A stretch of DNA of 32,208 nucleotides from Methylococcales bacterium. Lineage in GTDB: Bacteria > Pseudomonadota > Gammaproteobacteria > Methylococcales > Methylomonadaceae. A program made the translations under genes and the position numbers. Numbering within the stretch: the first letter of the stretch is position 1; every line of letters begins with the position of its first letter. The stretch covers positions 1-32,208 of the forward strand of contig JAGLUC010000460.1 of assembly GCA_023134955.1 (NCBI GenBank), given 5' to 3'. Below are positions 1-8,851 of the stretch, in pieces. The notes under the pieces were generated by a model that was not told the DNA's origin, made no database searches, and saw only the letters and a program-made list of their open reading frames with translations.

Positions 1-2
1 TC

Positions 3-449
3 AAACCACTGTTATGGCAGGTAACCGCTTTTACTCTGGCTCATACCATTACATTGGCGTTAAGTATATATGGTGTTATCAGTGTTTCCTCGTTAATTAT
101 TGAACCTTTGATTGCGTTATCTATTGCCTATGTGGGCATAGAAAATATGCTAACCCGTGAATTAAAACCCTGGCGTGTGGTTGTCGTTTTTTTATTCGGC
201 TTGTTGCATGGCTTAGGGTTTGCTGGAGTTTTGACCGAACTTGGCTTGCCAGAGTCTCAGTTTGTTACAGCTCTGATCAGCTTTAATATCGGTGTCGAAC
301 TGGGGCAGTTAAGCGTGATTTTACTGGCATTTTTAGCACTGTTCTGGTTGCGCAAGAATCGAGATCTATACCGTAAGTTTGTTATTATTCCAGGTTCTTT
401 CAGTATTGCTATGATGGGTTTGTACTGGACGTGGGTCAGGATTATTTGA
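3..449 (+). CDS. HupE/UreJ family membrane protein, C-terminal part
   Basis: The 5' end lies outside the window; the frame is open from base 3, giving 148 residues. The protein is strongly hydrophobic with about four membrane segments. It shows the family pattern of a FTLAHTITLAL stretch, then EPLIALSIAYVGIEN, then FGLLHGLGFAGVL with a His-rich turn, then FNIGVELGQ. These match the HupE/UreJ family of inner-membrane proteins, whose members are implicated in nickel or cobalt uptake or hydrogenase accessory functions. The metal cannot be told from this fragment. The ORF ends about 100 bases before nifJ on the same strand, with no clear terminator between them. Family call is firm, the substrate is unknown. 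Confidence 0.8.
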   Translation, partial: KPLLWQVTAFTLAHTITLALSIYGVISVSSLIIEPLIALSIAYVGIENMLTRELKPWRVVVVFLFGLLHGLGFAGVLTELGLPESQFVTALISFNIGVELGQLSVILLAFLALFWLRKNRDLYRKFVIIPGSFSIAMMGLYWTWVRII

Positions 450-555
450 TTTTGTGCAAAGATCGCAGTGAATATTATTTGTTGATATAGGTCATGCCTT
501 TCAGGCTGGTCGTGCGTTATAAATAGTGTCTGCATTCTTTTGGGAATCTGGTGGT

Positions 556-3500
556 ATGCGAAAAACAACAAGCATAACTATCGATGGTAATCAGGCCGCT
601 GCCTCGATTGCTCATCTATGTAACGAAGTCATAGCTATTTATCCCATTACACCGGCTTCGCCGATGGGGGAATGGTCAGATGAATGGTCTGCGCAGGGGC
701 AGAAAAACCTGTGGGGAACAGTGCCTGAAGTGATTGAAATGCAATCCGAGGGTGGTGCTGCAGGGGTCATTCATGGCGCATTACAGACTGGTTCTCTGAC
801 CACTACATTCACCGCATCTCAGGGTTTGCTATTGATGCTACCCAATATGTATAAGATTGCCGGTGAACTGACTCCAACGGTATTCCATATTGCAGCACGA
901 TCTCTGGCCTGTCAGGCATTATCGATTTTTGGCGATCATAGTGATGTGATGTCTGCCAGGTCTACCGGTTTTGCCATGCTGGCTTCTAACTCCCCTCAGG
1001 AAGTTCTGGACCTGGCACTTATAGCTCAGGCTGCTACTTTACAAAGTCGAATACCCATTCTGCACTTTTTTGATGGTTTCAGAACCTCTCATGAAATAGC
1101 CAAGATAAAAGCGTTTAATGACACCATCTATCATGCCATGATTGATGATGAGTGGATTAAAGCACACCATGCTCGTGGTTTATCGCCGGAACACCCTGTT
1201 TTACGTGGTAGCTCGCAAAATCCAGATGTCTATTTTCAGGCACGTGAATCGGTTAATCCGTATTACAGCAACATGCTCGCTTTAATGCAGAACGCCATGG
1301 ATCGTTTTGCTAATCTAACTGGCCGGCACTATCACTTATTCGATTACATTGGCGCTCCCAGTGCCGAACGGGTCATTATTTTGATGGGATCAGCTGCTGA
1401 AACAGTCGAAGAAACGGTCGATTTTCTAGTCAGACAAGGTGAATCTATTGGTGCAATTAAAGTTAGATTGTACCGACCTTTTTCGGCAGAAGCATTGATC
1501 ACTGCCCTGCCCGCTAACTGCACTAATATTGCTGTGCTGGATCGTACCAAGGAGCCTGGTGCTGATGGTGAACCTTTGTATAAAGATGTAGTGACAGCCA
1601 TTGCCCAGTATTGCAGCTCGGCAGATTGTAAATTTGCCAACATGCCTCGGATTATAGGGGGGCGTTATGGTTTGTCGTCTAAAGAATTCACACCTGCAAT
1701 GGTCAAAACAATTTTTGATCATCTCAAACAAGCCGTACAGAAAAACCCGTTCACCATTGGTATTTTTGATGATGTCAGTTATCACAGTCTGGACTGGGAT
1801 GAAAATTTTCGTACTGATGCCCACAGCAACACTTTTCAGGCACTTTTTTTTGGACTTGGTAGCGATGGTACCGTCAGTGCCAATAAGAACAGTATCAAGA
1901 TTATTGGTGATAACACAGACTTGCATGCACAAGGCTATTTTGTTTATGACTCCAAAAAATCAGGCGCTGTTACCGTCTCGCACCTGCGATTTGGCTCGGC
2001 ACCCATTCATTCTACTTATCTTATTGCTAGTAACGATGCCAATTTTGTCGCCTGTCACCAACCTGTGTTTCTCGAACGCTATGATATGCTTGATCTGGCT
2101 ACAGAAAACGCAGTGTTTTTACTTAATTCAGCTGCTGATTGCGAAACAGTCTGGGACACCTTACCCAAACAAATGCAACAGCAAATCATTGATAAACAGA
2201 TCAGGTTTTATAGTATTGATGCCTATGCGGTTGCAGAAAAAACCGGAATGGGCAAACGCATTAATACCATTATGCAAACCTGCTTTTTTGCCATCTCAGA
2301 TATTTTACCCAGAGATGATGCCATTCTTGCTATCAAGCAGGCGGTTGAAAAAACCTATGGCAGAAAAAACAAACGAATGGTTGAGCTGAATTTCCACGCC
2401 ATTGATGAAACTTTAGCCTGTTTATACGAAATTAAAATTCCTAAACAGGTATCCAGTGAAATTATACTGCATTCCTCCGTACCCGACTCGGCACCAGAAT
2501 TTGTTCGCAAAGTCACAGCAGAAATCATTGCGGGTCATGGAAATACGCTTCCAGTCAGTTTGTTCCCTGCAGATGGATCTTACCCTTTAGGTACCAGTGC
2601 TTACGAGAAACGTAACCTGGCACTGGAAATCCCCGTCTGGGAAACAGACTTGTGTACTCAATGTGGCAAATGCGTCATGGTTTGCCCTCATGCCGTTATT
2701 CGCAGCAAAATTTTTCCGGCAAGTGATGTAGCAGATGCACCACCAACATTCAAACATACAGCTATGCTGGGCAAGGATTTTCCAGCAAACCTGGAGATCA
2801 GTTATCAGGTTGCACCTGAAGATTGTACTGGCTGTGCCTTATGTGTAGATATTTGTCCAATCCGCGACAAATCAAATGCCAGTCGCAAGGCACTCAATAT
2901 GGCTCAGCAACCTCCACTGAAACAACAGGAAAGGGAAAACTGGGATTATTTTTTGTCACTGGCAGAGTATGATCGTCGCCTGTTAAAAGCTACGACCATC
3001 AAAGGTTCAATGCTGATGCAACCTTTGTTTGAATTCTCTGGTGCCTGTGCGGGCTGTGGTGAAACGCCTTATCTAAAACTGGCTTCTCAATTATTTGGTG
3101 ACCGCATGGTAGTCGCTAATGCCACAGGTTGTTCCTCCATTTATGGCGGTAATCTGCCGACTACCCCCTGGGCAAAAAACAGCGAAGGTCGGGGACCAGC
3201 CTGGAACAACTCATTATTTGAAGATAATGCCGAATTTGGTTTAGGTCTTCGAGTCGCCATTGATAAACATTCTGCACAGGCTGTTGAATTATTAACACAA
3301 CTCAAGCCACAGATAGATAAGGAACTGCTTGAAGCGATTATACATGCCGATCAATCCGATGAAGCAGGTCTTTATGATCAGCGCCAACGTGTTGCCAGTT
3401 TACGTCAACAGTTAAAAGCTATTGTTACGCCAGTTGCCAGCCAGTTGTTACAACTGGCTGAAGATCTTTGTAAAAAAAGTGTCTGGATCGTGGGTGGTGA

Positions 3501-4182
3501 CGGTTGGGCTTATGATATTGGTTATGGTGGTCTGGATCATGTGCTGGCGAGTGGTCGCAATGTCAATATTCTGGTACTGGATACTGAGGTTTATTCTAAT
3601 ACTGGCGGACAGACATCCAAAGCCACTCCGCGTGGTGCTGTTGCCAAATTCTCAGCCAGCGGCAAATCAACAGCCAAGAAAGACCTGGCCCTGCTTGCCA
3701 TGGATTATGAAAACGTCTATGTGGCACATGTTGCCTATGCAGGAAAAGATACTCAAACACTACGTGCTTTTCTGGAAGCCGAAGCGCATGATGGGCCATC
3801 ATTGATTATTGCCTATTCACCGTGTATTGCTCACGGCATAGATTTATCCAATAATCACCAGCAACAACAACTGGCAGTAAAAAGCGGTCATTGGCCTCTA
3901 TTCCGTTATGATCCTAACCGTATCAAACAAGGCAAAAATCCGATGCATCTTGATTCTGCACCACCTTCTATTCCATACCAGGACTTCATCCGCACAGAAG
4001 CACGCTTTGATATGCTCTGGCAGACCCATCCTGAAAACGCCGAAAAATTGCTGGCTCTGGCACAGCGCGATGTTAATCATCGGTATCATTATTACCAACA
4101 ACTGTCCGAACTAGACTGGTCTGACAGCACCCGTGTGGCTGCCGTTAAAGCTAACTTCAAACATGCAGTCAAGGAGATTTAA
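556..4182 (+). CDS. nifJ: Pyruvate:flavodoxin/ferredoxin oxidoreductase
   Basis: This enzyme oxidises pyruvate with CoA to acetyl-CoA and CO2 and passes electrons to flavodoxin or ferredoxin. The single chain of 1208 residues is the usual length for the homodimeric enzyme. In order it has the N-terminal domain with YPITPASPMGEW (about residue 29), the CoA/transketolase-like middle domains, and an inserted ferredoxin domain with two 4Fe-4S motifs (C700, C703, C706, C710 and C757, C760, C763, C767). The C-terminal thiamine-diphosphate domain has cluster cysteines C831 and C834 and the GGDGWAYDIGYGG segment starting near residue 980. A GTG at 526 is an alternative start; I prefer the ATG at 556 because MRKTTSITIDGN aligns with family N-termini. 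It is transcriptionally and translationally coupled to the next gene. Confidence 0.95.
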   Translation: MRKTTSITIDGNQAAASIAHLCNEVIAIYPITPASPMGEWSDEWSAQGQKNLWGTVPEVIEMQSEGGAAGVIHGALQTGSLTTTFTASQGLLLMLPNMYKIAGELTPTVFHIAARSLACQALSIFGDHSDVMSARSTGFAMLASNSPQEVLDLALIAQAATLQSRIPILHFFDGFRTSHEIAKIKAFNDTIYHAMIDDEWIKAHHARGLSPEHPVLRGSSQNPDVYFQARESVNPYYSNMLALMQNAMDRFANLTGRHYHLFDYIGAPSAERVIILMGSAAETVEETVDFLVRQGESIGAIKVRLYRPFSAEALITALPANCTNIAVLDRTKEPGADGEPLYKDVVTAIAQYCSSADCKFANMPRIIGGRYGLSSKEFTPAMVKTIFDHLKQAVQKNPFTIGIFDDVSYHSLDWDENFRTDAHSNTFQALFFGLGSDGTVSANKNSIKIIGDNTDLHAQGYFVYDSKKSGAVTVSHLRFGSAPIHSTYLIASNDANFVACHQPVFLERYDMLDLATENAVFLLNSAADCETVWDTLPKQMQQQIIDKQIRFYSIDAYAVAEKTGMGKRINTIMQTCFFAISDILPRDDAILAIKQAVEKTYGRKNKRMVELNFHAIDETLACLYEIKIPKQVSSEIILHSSVPDSAPEFVRKVTAEIIAGHGNTLPVSLFPADGSYPLGTSAYEKRNLALEIPVWETDLCTQCGKCVMVCPHAVIRSKIFPASDVADAPPTFKHTAMLGKDFPANLEISYQVAPEDCTGCALCVDICPIRDKSNASRKALNMAQQPPLKQQERENWDYFLSLAEYDRRLLKATTIKGSMLMQPLFEFSGACAGCGETPYLKLASQLFGDRMVVANATGCSSIYGGNLPTTPWAKNSEGRGPAWNNSLFEDNAEFGLGLRVAIDKHSAQAVELLTQLKPQIDKELLEAIIHADQSDEAGLYDQRQRVASLRQQLKAIVTPVASQLLQLAEDLCKKSVWIVGGDGWAYDIGYGGLDHVLASGRNVNILVLDTEVYSNTGGQTSKATPRGAVAKFSASGKSTAKKDLALLAMDYENVYVAHVAYAGKDTQTLRAFLEAEAHDGPSLIIAYSPCIAHGIDLSNNHQQQQLAVKSGHWPLFRYDPNRIKQGKNPMHLDSAPPSIPYQDFIRTEARFDMLWQTHPENAEKLLALAQRDVNHRYHYYQQLSELDWSDSTRVAAVKANFKHAVKEI

Positions 4183-4183
4183 C

Positions 4184-5197
4184 ATGGTGGACTTAAGCAC
4201 ACAATATCTTGGTTTAAAACTTAACAATCCGCTGGTTCCCTCCGCCTCCCCCTTAAGCAAAGATTTGGATACAGCAAAGCAACTGGAAGATGCAGGTGCT
4301 TCCGCTTTAGTGATGCACTCATTATTTGAGGAACGCATCGAAACTGAAGCCAGGCGACATGAGCGATTCTTTCACCAACAGGCAATTGGTCATGCTGAAG
4401 CGGATAGCTTTCACCCACTGCATTTTGACTATGACAGCTATCAAGATCGTTATCTGGAAAAACTGCATCAGCTAAAAATGCAACTCGACATCCCTGTTAT
4501 CGCAAGTCTTAATGGCACTACGCCAGAAGGCTGGATCGAATATGGCAAGGCCATTCAACAGGCTGGAGCGGCTGCGCTTGAGCTTAACGCTTATTATATT
4601 GCCGCTGATATTGAATTGACTGCTCAAGCTGTTGAAGAGCAATATCTAAAGGTATTAACTGAATTGCGTCGCCATGTTTCCATACCCATTACCATGAAAC
4701 TGTCATCCCAATTTAGTTCACCACTGCATTTTATTCGCAAGCTGGAACAAGCGGGGGCAAACGGTGTTGCACTGTTTAATCGTTTTTACCAACCTGATAT
4801 TGATCTTGAAAGCTTGCTGATCATACCTAAAATAAATCTATCTACCTCGGCTGAGACATTATTACGAATCCGCTGGGTTGCTTTGCTTTATGGTCGAGTA
4901 AAGCTGTCCATTGCGGTTACTGGCGGTTTTCATACCGTTGAAGATGTCATCAAAGCCTTGCTTGCCGGAGCCGATGTCATTCATCTATGTAGCATACTGC
5001 TGGAAAAAGGTCCGCAACAGCTTAAGCAACTGCTTAATGAGTTAGCTTATTGGCTTGAACAACACGAATATGAATCCATACAACAGCTAAAAGGCAGTCT
5101 CAGTCAACAACATGCCATTAATCCTGCTGATTACGAACGGGCAAATTATATTGAAATACTGGATAGTTATAGCTCATCTGGTGGGGTATTAAGATAA
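4184..5197 (+). CDS. Dihydroorotate dehydrogenase-like flavoprotein
   Basis: A 337-residue TIM-barrel FMN enzyme related to class 1 dihydroorotate dehydrogenase. It begins with the family-like LSTQYLGLKLNNPLVPSASP and has further barrel motifs: VIASLNGTTPEGW, ALELNAYY, ITMKLSSQFSSP, VALFNRFYQPD, and a phosphate-binding AVTGGFHTVEDVIKALLAGA near residue 245. The start at 4184 follows the nifJ stop by one base and has a good AAGGAG (4171-4176) seven bases upstream, inside the nifJ end. The nifJ/DHOD-like pairing is recurrent in bacteria, so a redox role tied to NifJ is more likely than pyrimidine synthesis, but that role is inferred. The gene ends 14 bases from the convergent ATPase gene. Confidence 0.85.
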   Translation: MVDLSTQYLGLKLNNPLVPSASPLSKDLDTAKQLEDAGASALVMHSLFEERIETEARRHERFFHQQAIGHAEADSFHPLHFDYDSYQDRYLEKLHQLKMQLDIPVIASLNGTTPEGWIEYGKAIQQAGAAALELNAYYIAADIELTAQAVEEQYLKVLTELRRHVSIPITMKLSSQFSSPLHFIRKLEQAGANGVALFNRFYQPDIDLESLLIIPKINLSTSAETLLRIRWVALLYGRVKLSIAVTGGFHTVEDVIKALLAGADVIHLCSILLEKGPQQLKQLLNELAYWLEQHEYESIQQLKGSLSQQHAINPADYERANYIEILDSYSSSGGVLR

Positions 5198-5211
5198 ATG
5201 ATGTTAAGATT

Positions 5212-8052
5212 CTAAACCTTGAATTTCCTTATAATTGCTTTTTCAATTTCAACCAGTGGCAATACCGAAAAAGAAACTGCGGTGATTAACAACCATTGTT
5301 CTACACCGATCGGGACAGTGCCGAATAATATATTCATTGGCTCCAGATAGGTAAATCCGAGTTGAAACAGAAATAAAACTATCACTGCAAACAAGGCATA
5401 TCGGTTTCCAATTAATCCCTGAACATTCAGTATGGATGCTTCAATTTTTCGGGAATTGAACAGGTAGAAAATTTCAAACATAACCAGTGTGTTGACTGCC
5501 ACTGTACGTGCATGCTCTATGGTTTCGCCGCTCTTGTGTTCCCACAAGAACAAGCCGAAAGTGCCAGTGACTATTATTAAAGATACAAAAACTATGCGCC
5601 AGATTAAAAAAGGCGTGAGTAACGGTTCATTTGCATTTCGTGGAGGTCGTGACATTACATTTACTTCAGGCGGTTCAAATGCCAGGGTTAAAGCTAGCGT
5701 GACAGCGGTAATCATATTAACCCAAAGAATCTGCACTGGTGTTATCGGTAGCATTGTGCCCATAAGAATAGCTGCCATAATAATCAATGCTTCTCCACCA
5801 TTGGTGGGCAGGATGAATAAAATAGCTTTTTTAAGATTATCGTAAACTGTGCGTCCTTCCAGTACGGCATGTGCCAATGAGGCAAAATTATCATCCGCCA
5901 GCACCATTTCCGCTGCTTCCTTGGCTGCTTCGGTGCCTTTTTTACCCATTGCTATACCGACATCTGCACGTTTCAGAGCAGGTGCGTCGTTAACACCGTC
6001 GCCCGTCATTGCCACAATATTACCATTAGCCTGCATGGCTTTGACCAAACGCAATTTGTGCTCTGGACTGGAGCGAGCAAATATATTAATTTTACTAACA
6101 GACTGTTGTAGTTCTGAATCAGACAAGGTTTCGATCTCATGCCCGGCCAGTACGGAACTAGATTCAGTTAGACCAAGCTGTGCGCCAATCGCAGCAGCAG
6201 TATCAGCATGATCACCAGTAATCATTTTTACCTTGATGCTCGCGTTCTGGCATTGTTGCACTGCAATAATCGCTTCTTCCCGTGGTGGATCCATCATACC
6301 TACGATACCCAGCAAAGTCAGATCTGTTTCCAGATCATCAAATATTAGGTTTCGCCGTTGATTGCTATTAGCCTTCATTGCAATAGCCAAGAGACGCTGT
6401 CCTCGTTGAGCCATAGATTTCATTTGTTGTAACCAATAATTGTGATTCAGCACAGTATCGTCACAACCATTACGTTGCTTGGTACACATTTCCAGCAATC
6501 TTTCTGGCGCACCTTTTATATACGTAAAACCATGTCCAGTATGATCGTGATGTAGCGTAGCCATGAACTGGTGTTCCGACTCAAATGGAATAACGTCAGT
6601 ACGAGGCCATTTTTCCTGTTCCAGATTAATTTGTAAGCCTGCCTTTAGCGCCATTGCCAGTAATGCGCCTTCAGTTGGATCTCCGTGAAGCTTCCAGTTG
6701 CCTTGTTTTTCATGCAGAGCAGCATCGTTACACAGCAGTGCTGCTCGCGCCAACTCTGCCAGGATCGGATGATCATCTAGGCTGATATCTTGTTTCTGCA
6801 ATTGAAAGCTTCCATGCGGGTTATAACCGACACCGTTTATGCTATAGAGGTGAATAGGAGTTAATATCGAAGTAACTGTCATTTCGTTACAGGTTAGCGT
6901 CCCTGTTTTATCAGAACAAATTACGGTCACTGAACCGAGGGTTTCAACGGCTGGCAAACGGCGGATAATCGCATGTCGTTTACCCATACGCTGTACACCA
7001 ATTGCCAGGGTAATAGACATGATTGCAGGCAGACCTTCTGGTATTGCTGCAATCGCCAGGCCCACCGCTGCCATAAAAATTTCAGCCATTCCGTAATGAC
7101 GAAAATAGTGACCAAATAAAAAGGTCGCAATCGCCAGCACAAAAATTGAGCCAGTCAGCCAACGCCCGAATTGTGTGACTTGTTTAAGCAGAGGAGTGAC
7201 TAATGTCTCTACTTTGGCGACCAAAGTGCTGATTAAACCAATTTCTGTACTAATTCCAGTTGCAACCACAACAGCAGTTGCCTGTCCGCTACTCACCAAA
7301 GTACCAGAATAGGCCATAGATAAGCGATCTCCCAGTTCAGCATTTTGTTCTACTGCCTCAGTTTGTTTCTCAACTGGCAGTGATTCCCCTGTTAAAACGG
7401 CTTCTTGCAGTCGAAAATTCTTGCATTTTAGCAGCCGCAAATCAGCGGGTACTTTATCGCCAGATTGCAGCATGACAATATCGCCAGGAACCAGTTGATC
7501 AGCAGCAATGGTGGTTTGATGACCCTCTCGAAGAACTATCGCTTGCGGTGAGAGCATTTTGCGGATTGCCTGTAGCGCGTTTTCGGCTTTGCCTTCCTGT
7601 ATATAACCAATTAGCGCATTAATAATAACCACGCCGAAAATCACACCGCTATCAACCATGTGACCGAGTATTAAAGTGATCATTGCGGTAAACAACAATA
7701 CATAAATAATCAAATTATGAAACTGACTGAGAAAACGTAACAACGCACTACGTGGTTTTATCTCAGGTAGACGGTTAAGCCCGTATTTTTGTTGGCGGTC
7801 ACTGATATCCGCTTGCTCAAGCCCCTTCATGGATGCATACAGTTTCGCCAATACCTGTTCCGTACTATGGCTGTGCCAGGCTATTTTATCTGGAACCTGA
7901 TGTTTATTATTGGCTTGTAATTGTCGTCTTTGTAGAAAATTCCAGGTAATCCAGGCAGAAATAATACCTAACAGCACAGCCGTAAACATAACAAGCCAAG
8001 GCCAGATATGCGTTTGTGCAAACCAATGATAAATAACTTCTTGATTACTCAT
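5212..8052 (-). CDS. P2-type cation-transporting ATPase
   Basis: A 946-residue HAD-superfamily ion pump that moves a cation across the membrane using an aspartyl-phosphate intermediate. Visible parts are the cation-ATPase N-terminal domain (about 60-130), the actuator TGES (221-224), the M4 motif PEGLP (338-342), the phosphorylated Asp381 in DKTGTLT, the ATP-binding KGAPE, the hinge TGDGVNDAPAL, and C-terminal membrane helices. The M5-M6 region has NGGE and LWVNMITAV, so the Asp used by SERCA for Ca2+ (M6, WVNLVTDG) is Ala here. The substrate may therefore not be Ca2+. An extra hydrophobic helix (about 17-40) precedes the usual N-terminus. The ATG has a GGAG ribosome site just upstream. It is convergent with the nifJ operon. 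Confidence 0.9.
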   Translation of the reverse strand: MSNQEVIYHWFAQTHIWPWLVMFTAVLLGIISAWITWNFLQRRQLQANNKHQVPDKIAWHSHSTEQVLAKLYASMKGLEQADISDRQQKYGLNRLPEIKPRSALLRFLSQFHNLIIYVLLFTAMITLILGHMVDSGVIFGVVIINALIGYIQEGKAENALQAIRKMLSPQAIVLREGHQTTIAADQLVPGDIVMLQSGDKVPADLRLLKCKNFRLQEAVLTGESLPVEKQTEAVEQNAELGDRLSMAYSGTLVSSGQATAVVVATGISTEIGLISTLVAKVETLVTPLLKQVTQFGRWLTGSIFVLAIATFLFGHYFRHYGMAEIFMAAVGLAIAAIPEGLPAIMSITLAIGVQRMGKRHAIIRRLPAVETLGSVTVICSDKTGTLTCNEMTVTSILTPIHLYSINGVGYNPHGSFQLQKQDISLDDHPILAELARAALLCNDAALHEKQGNWKLHGDPTEGALLAMALKAGLQINLEQEKWPRTDVIPFESEHQFMATLHHDHTGHGFTYIKGAPERLLEMCTKQRNGCDDTVLNHNYWLQQMKSMAQRGQRLLAIAMKANSNQRRNLIFDDLETDLTLLGIVGMMDPPREEAIIAVQQCQNASIKVKMITGDHADTAAAIGAQLGLTESSSVLAGHEIETLSDSELQQSVSKINIFARSSPEHKLRLVKAMQANGNIVAMTGDGVNDAPALKRADVGIAMGKKGTEAAKEAAEMVLADDNFASLAHAVLEGRTVYDNLKKAILFILPTNGGEALIIMAAILMGTMLPITPVQILWVNMITAVTLALTLAFEPPEVNVMSRPPRNANEPLLTPFLIWRIVFVSLIIVTGTFGLFLWEHKSGETIEHARTVAVNTLVMFEIFYLFNSRKIEASILNVQGLIGNRYALFAVIVLFLFQLGFTYLEPMNILFGTVPIGVEQWLLITAVSFSVLPLVEIEKAIIRKFKV

Positions 8053-8099
8053 GGGACTCCGCCAATTTTAAAAGTCTGGTCGACATAGGAAAAATTAAT

Positions 8100-8260
8100 G
8101 GGGTTAGATACTGTCTTAAAAATCAACCCTTATTTGTTTTTATTTATTAAAAACGCCCTCTCTTTTTCTTGGCTCGCCCTTTAAAAACTTAGTCGGCTCT
8201 TCTACGGTCTTGTGAGTGCATTTTACCCGTCTTTGTATCATAAATCAAAGACCTGACCCC
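8100..8260. mobile_element. Possible small non-autonomous element or repeat relic
   Basis: A noncoding stretch of about 160 bases whose two ends read inward as GGGGTTAGATACTGTC and GGGGTCAGGTCTTTG, i.e. imperfect terminal inverted repeats (8 of the first 10 bases match). Its right end coincides with the point where the small leftward gene next to it loses its normal reading and stops, as an insertion or rearrangement would do. No transposase is encoded. It could equally be a relic of a larger IS or a transposase-associated repeat; the inverted repeats are short and imperfect, so the call is weak. Confidence 0.3.
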
Positions 8261-8456
8261 TAGCCTTCATCAGAAATAAATATAAATTTTTACTCGACTT
8301 TAATAAAAAAATTTGCTCGCCATTATGGCTAAACGTATTTTTATACCCAGTGTTGCCATAAGAACAAAAAGCATTTAAAAAAGGACGAATATCCATTAAA
8401 TGCTTTTTGTGATTAGTCTCGTTTTCTATTGAATAACCAAAATAATTAAGTTTCAT
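8238..8456 (-). pseudogene. Truncated unknown gene
   Basis: The open frame encodes 72 residues starting MKLNYFGYSIENE, with a proper ribosome site (GAAGGA) six or so bases before the ATG. The first roughly 64 residues read like an ordinary soluble protein with alternating hydrophobic and charged residues (HLMDIRPFLNAFCSYG, IFLLKSSKNLYLFLM). The last nine codons run into the repeat-like stretch that starts at 8260. I therefore read this as the N-terminal part of a longer gene cut by an insertion or deletion; no continuation is visible on the far side before the ATPase promoter. I do not recognise the family. Confidence 0.5.
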
Positions 8457-8492
8457 TATATTCCTTCAAAAGATTACTAACTGTGTTTCAAA

Positions 8493-8524
8493 CATGACCT
8501 AGCCATGACCTGAAACATTTCAGG
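8493..8524. repeat. Direct repeat plus small palindrome
   Basis: CATGACCT occurs at 8493-8500 and again at 8504-8511, overlapping the palindrome CCTGAAA-CA-TTTCAGG (8509-8524). It sits between the tRNA-type terminator and the start of the truncated unknown gene, so it may be an operator for that gene. Nothing else supports a function. Confidence 0.3.
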
Positions 8525-8525
8525 C

Positions 8526-8567
8526 ATAAATAAAGGGCTGTAGATTTCTCTACAGCCCTTTATTTAT
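8526..8567 (-). terminator. Strong hairpin terminator behind the tRNA-Asn locus
   Basis: A perfect 19-bp stem (8526-8544 with 8549-8567) and a four-base loop TTTC. The GC-rich core GGGCTGTAGA is flanked by A/T runs on both sides, so it can work in both directions. It begins just after the CCA end of the leftward tRNA-Asn fragment, as expected for the native terminator of that tRNA gene. Confidence 0.85.
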
Positions 8568-8568
8568 T

Positions 8569-8614
8569 TGGCTCCCCCAGACGGGCTCGAACCGCCGACC
8601 TAGTGATTAACAGT
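8569..8614 (-). other. 3' fragment of tRNA-Asn: island attachment site
   Basis: Read leftward, this is the 3' part of a tRNA-Asn: loop CTGTTAA with anticodon GTT (8611-8609), anticodon 3' stem TCACT, variable region, a T arm of GGCGG-TTCGAGC-CCGTC, acceptor strand TGGGGGA, discriminator G and CCA. The bases on the 5' side (ATCGA) do not pair with the TCACT stem beyond two positions, and no D arm or 5' acceptor strand follows, so the tRNA is cut at the anticodon stem. This is what tRNA-targeting integrases leave at one end of an island. The intact tRNA-Asn should lie at the other junction, outside the window. Confidence 0.8.
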
Positions 8615-8851
8615 CGATTAGGCATGTATTTCAAATCTTTTCATACTATATCATTTCGTTTCAGTTTCTTTCAATCTCTTTGAAAATAAAGGGTTATTTT
8701 AATTTCCTTTATTTCACTAAATTCCACTTTGTTTCAATTTTTTTCATTACATCGCACGACCAAAGGCACTAAAAAGGCACTACAGATTTAATGCTTTTAA
8801 CTGACTCGTCTTTCTAACACAACCTCTATCTTTTAAAATATTAACGCTCAT
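8615..8851. other. Noncoding island end with TTTCA-rich tract
   Basis: There is no gene here. Between the attachment site and the first toxin gene the sequence is AT-rich and repeats TTTCA many times (about 8628-8750) in the top strand, followed by two exact GGCACT-containing repeats. Such repeats next to a tRNA attachment site are typical of integrase arm-binding regions. The functional reading is inferred from position. Confidence 0.45.
8762..8782 (+). repeat. Tandem AAAGGCACTA pair, putative integrase arm sites
   Basis: AAAGGCACTA occurs at 8762-8771 and 8773-8782, eleven bases apart, i.e. about one helical turn. It lies 150 bases inside the attachment site of an element that carries a P4-type integrase, whose N-terminal domain binds short direct repeats. 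The sequence is seen, the role is inferred. Confidence 0.45.

Noticed and set aside
526..555. GTG start for nifJ ten codons upstream
   Set aside because: It has no ribosome site and adds residues not expected in NifJ N-termini; the ATG at 556 gives a typical MRKTTSITIDGN start.
1426..1932. Leftward open frame inside nifJ
   Set aside because: Composition is typical of an antisense shadow, and the sense frame is a complete, well-conserved enzyme.
4133..4183. Upstream ATG for the dihydroorotate-dehydrogenase-like gene
   Set aside because: It lies within nifJ; the AAGGAG at 4171-4176 points to the ATG at 4184, and the extra residues do not fit the family.
5198..5211. Bidirectional terminator between the nifJ operon and the ATPase gene
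   Set aside because: The gap is only 14 bases and shows no hairpin.
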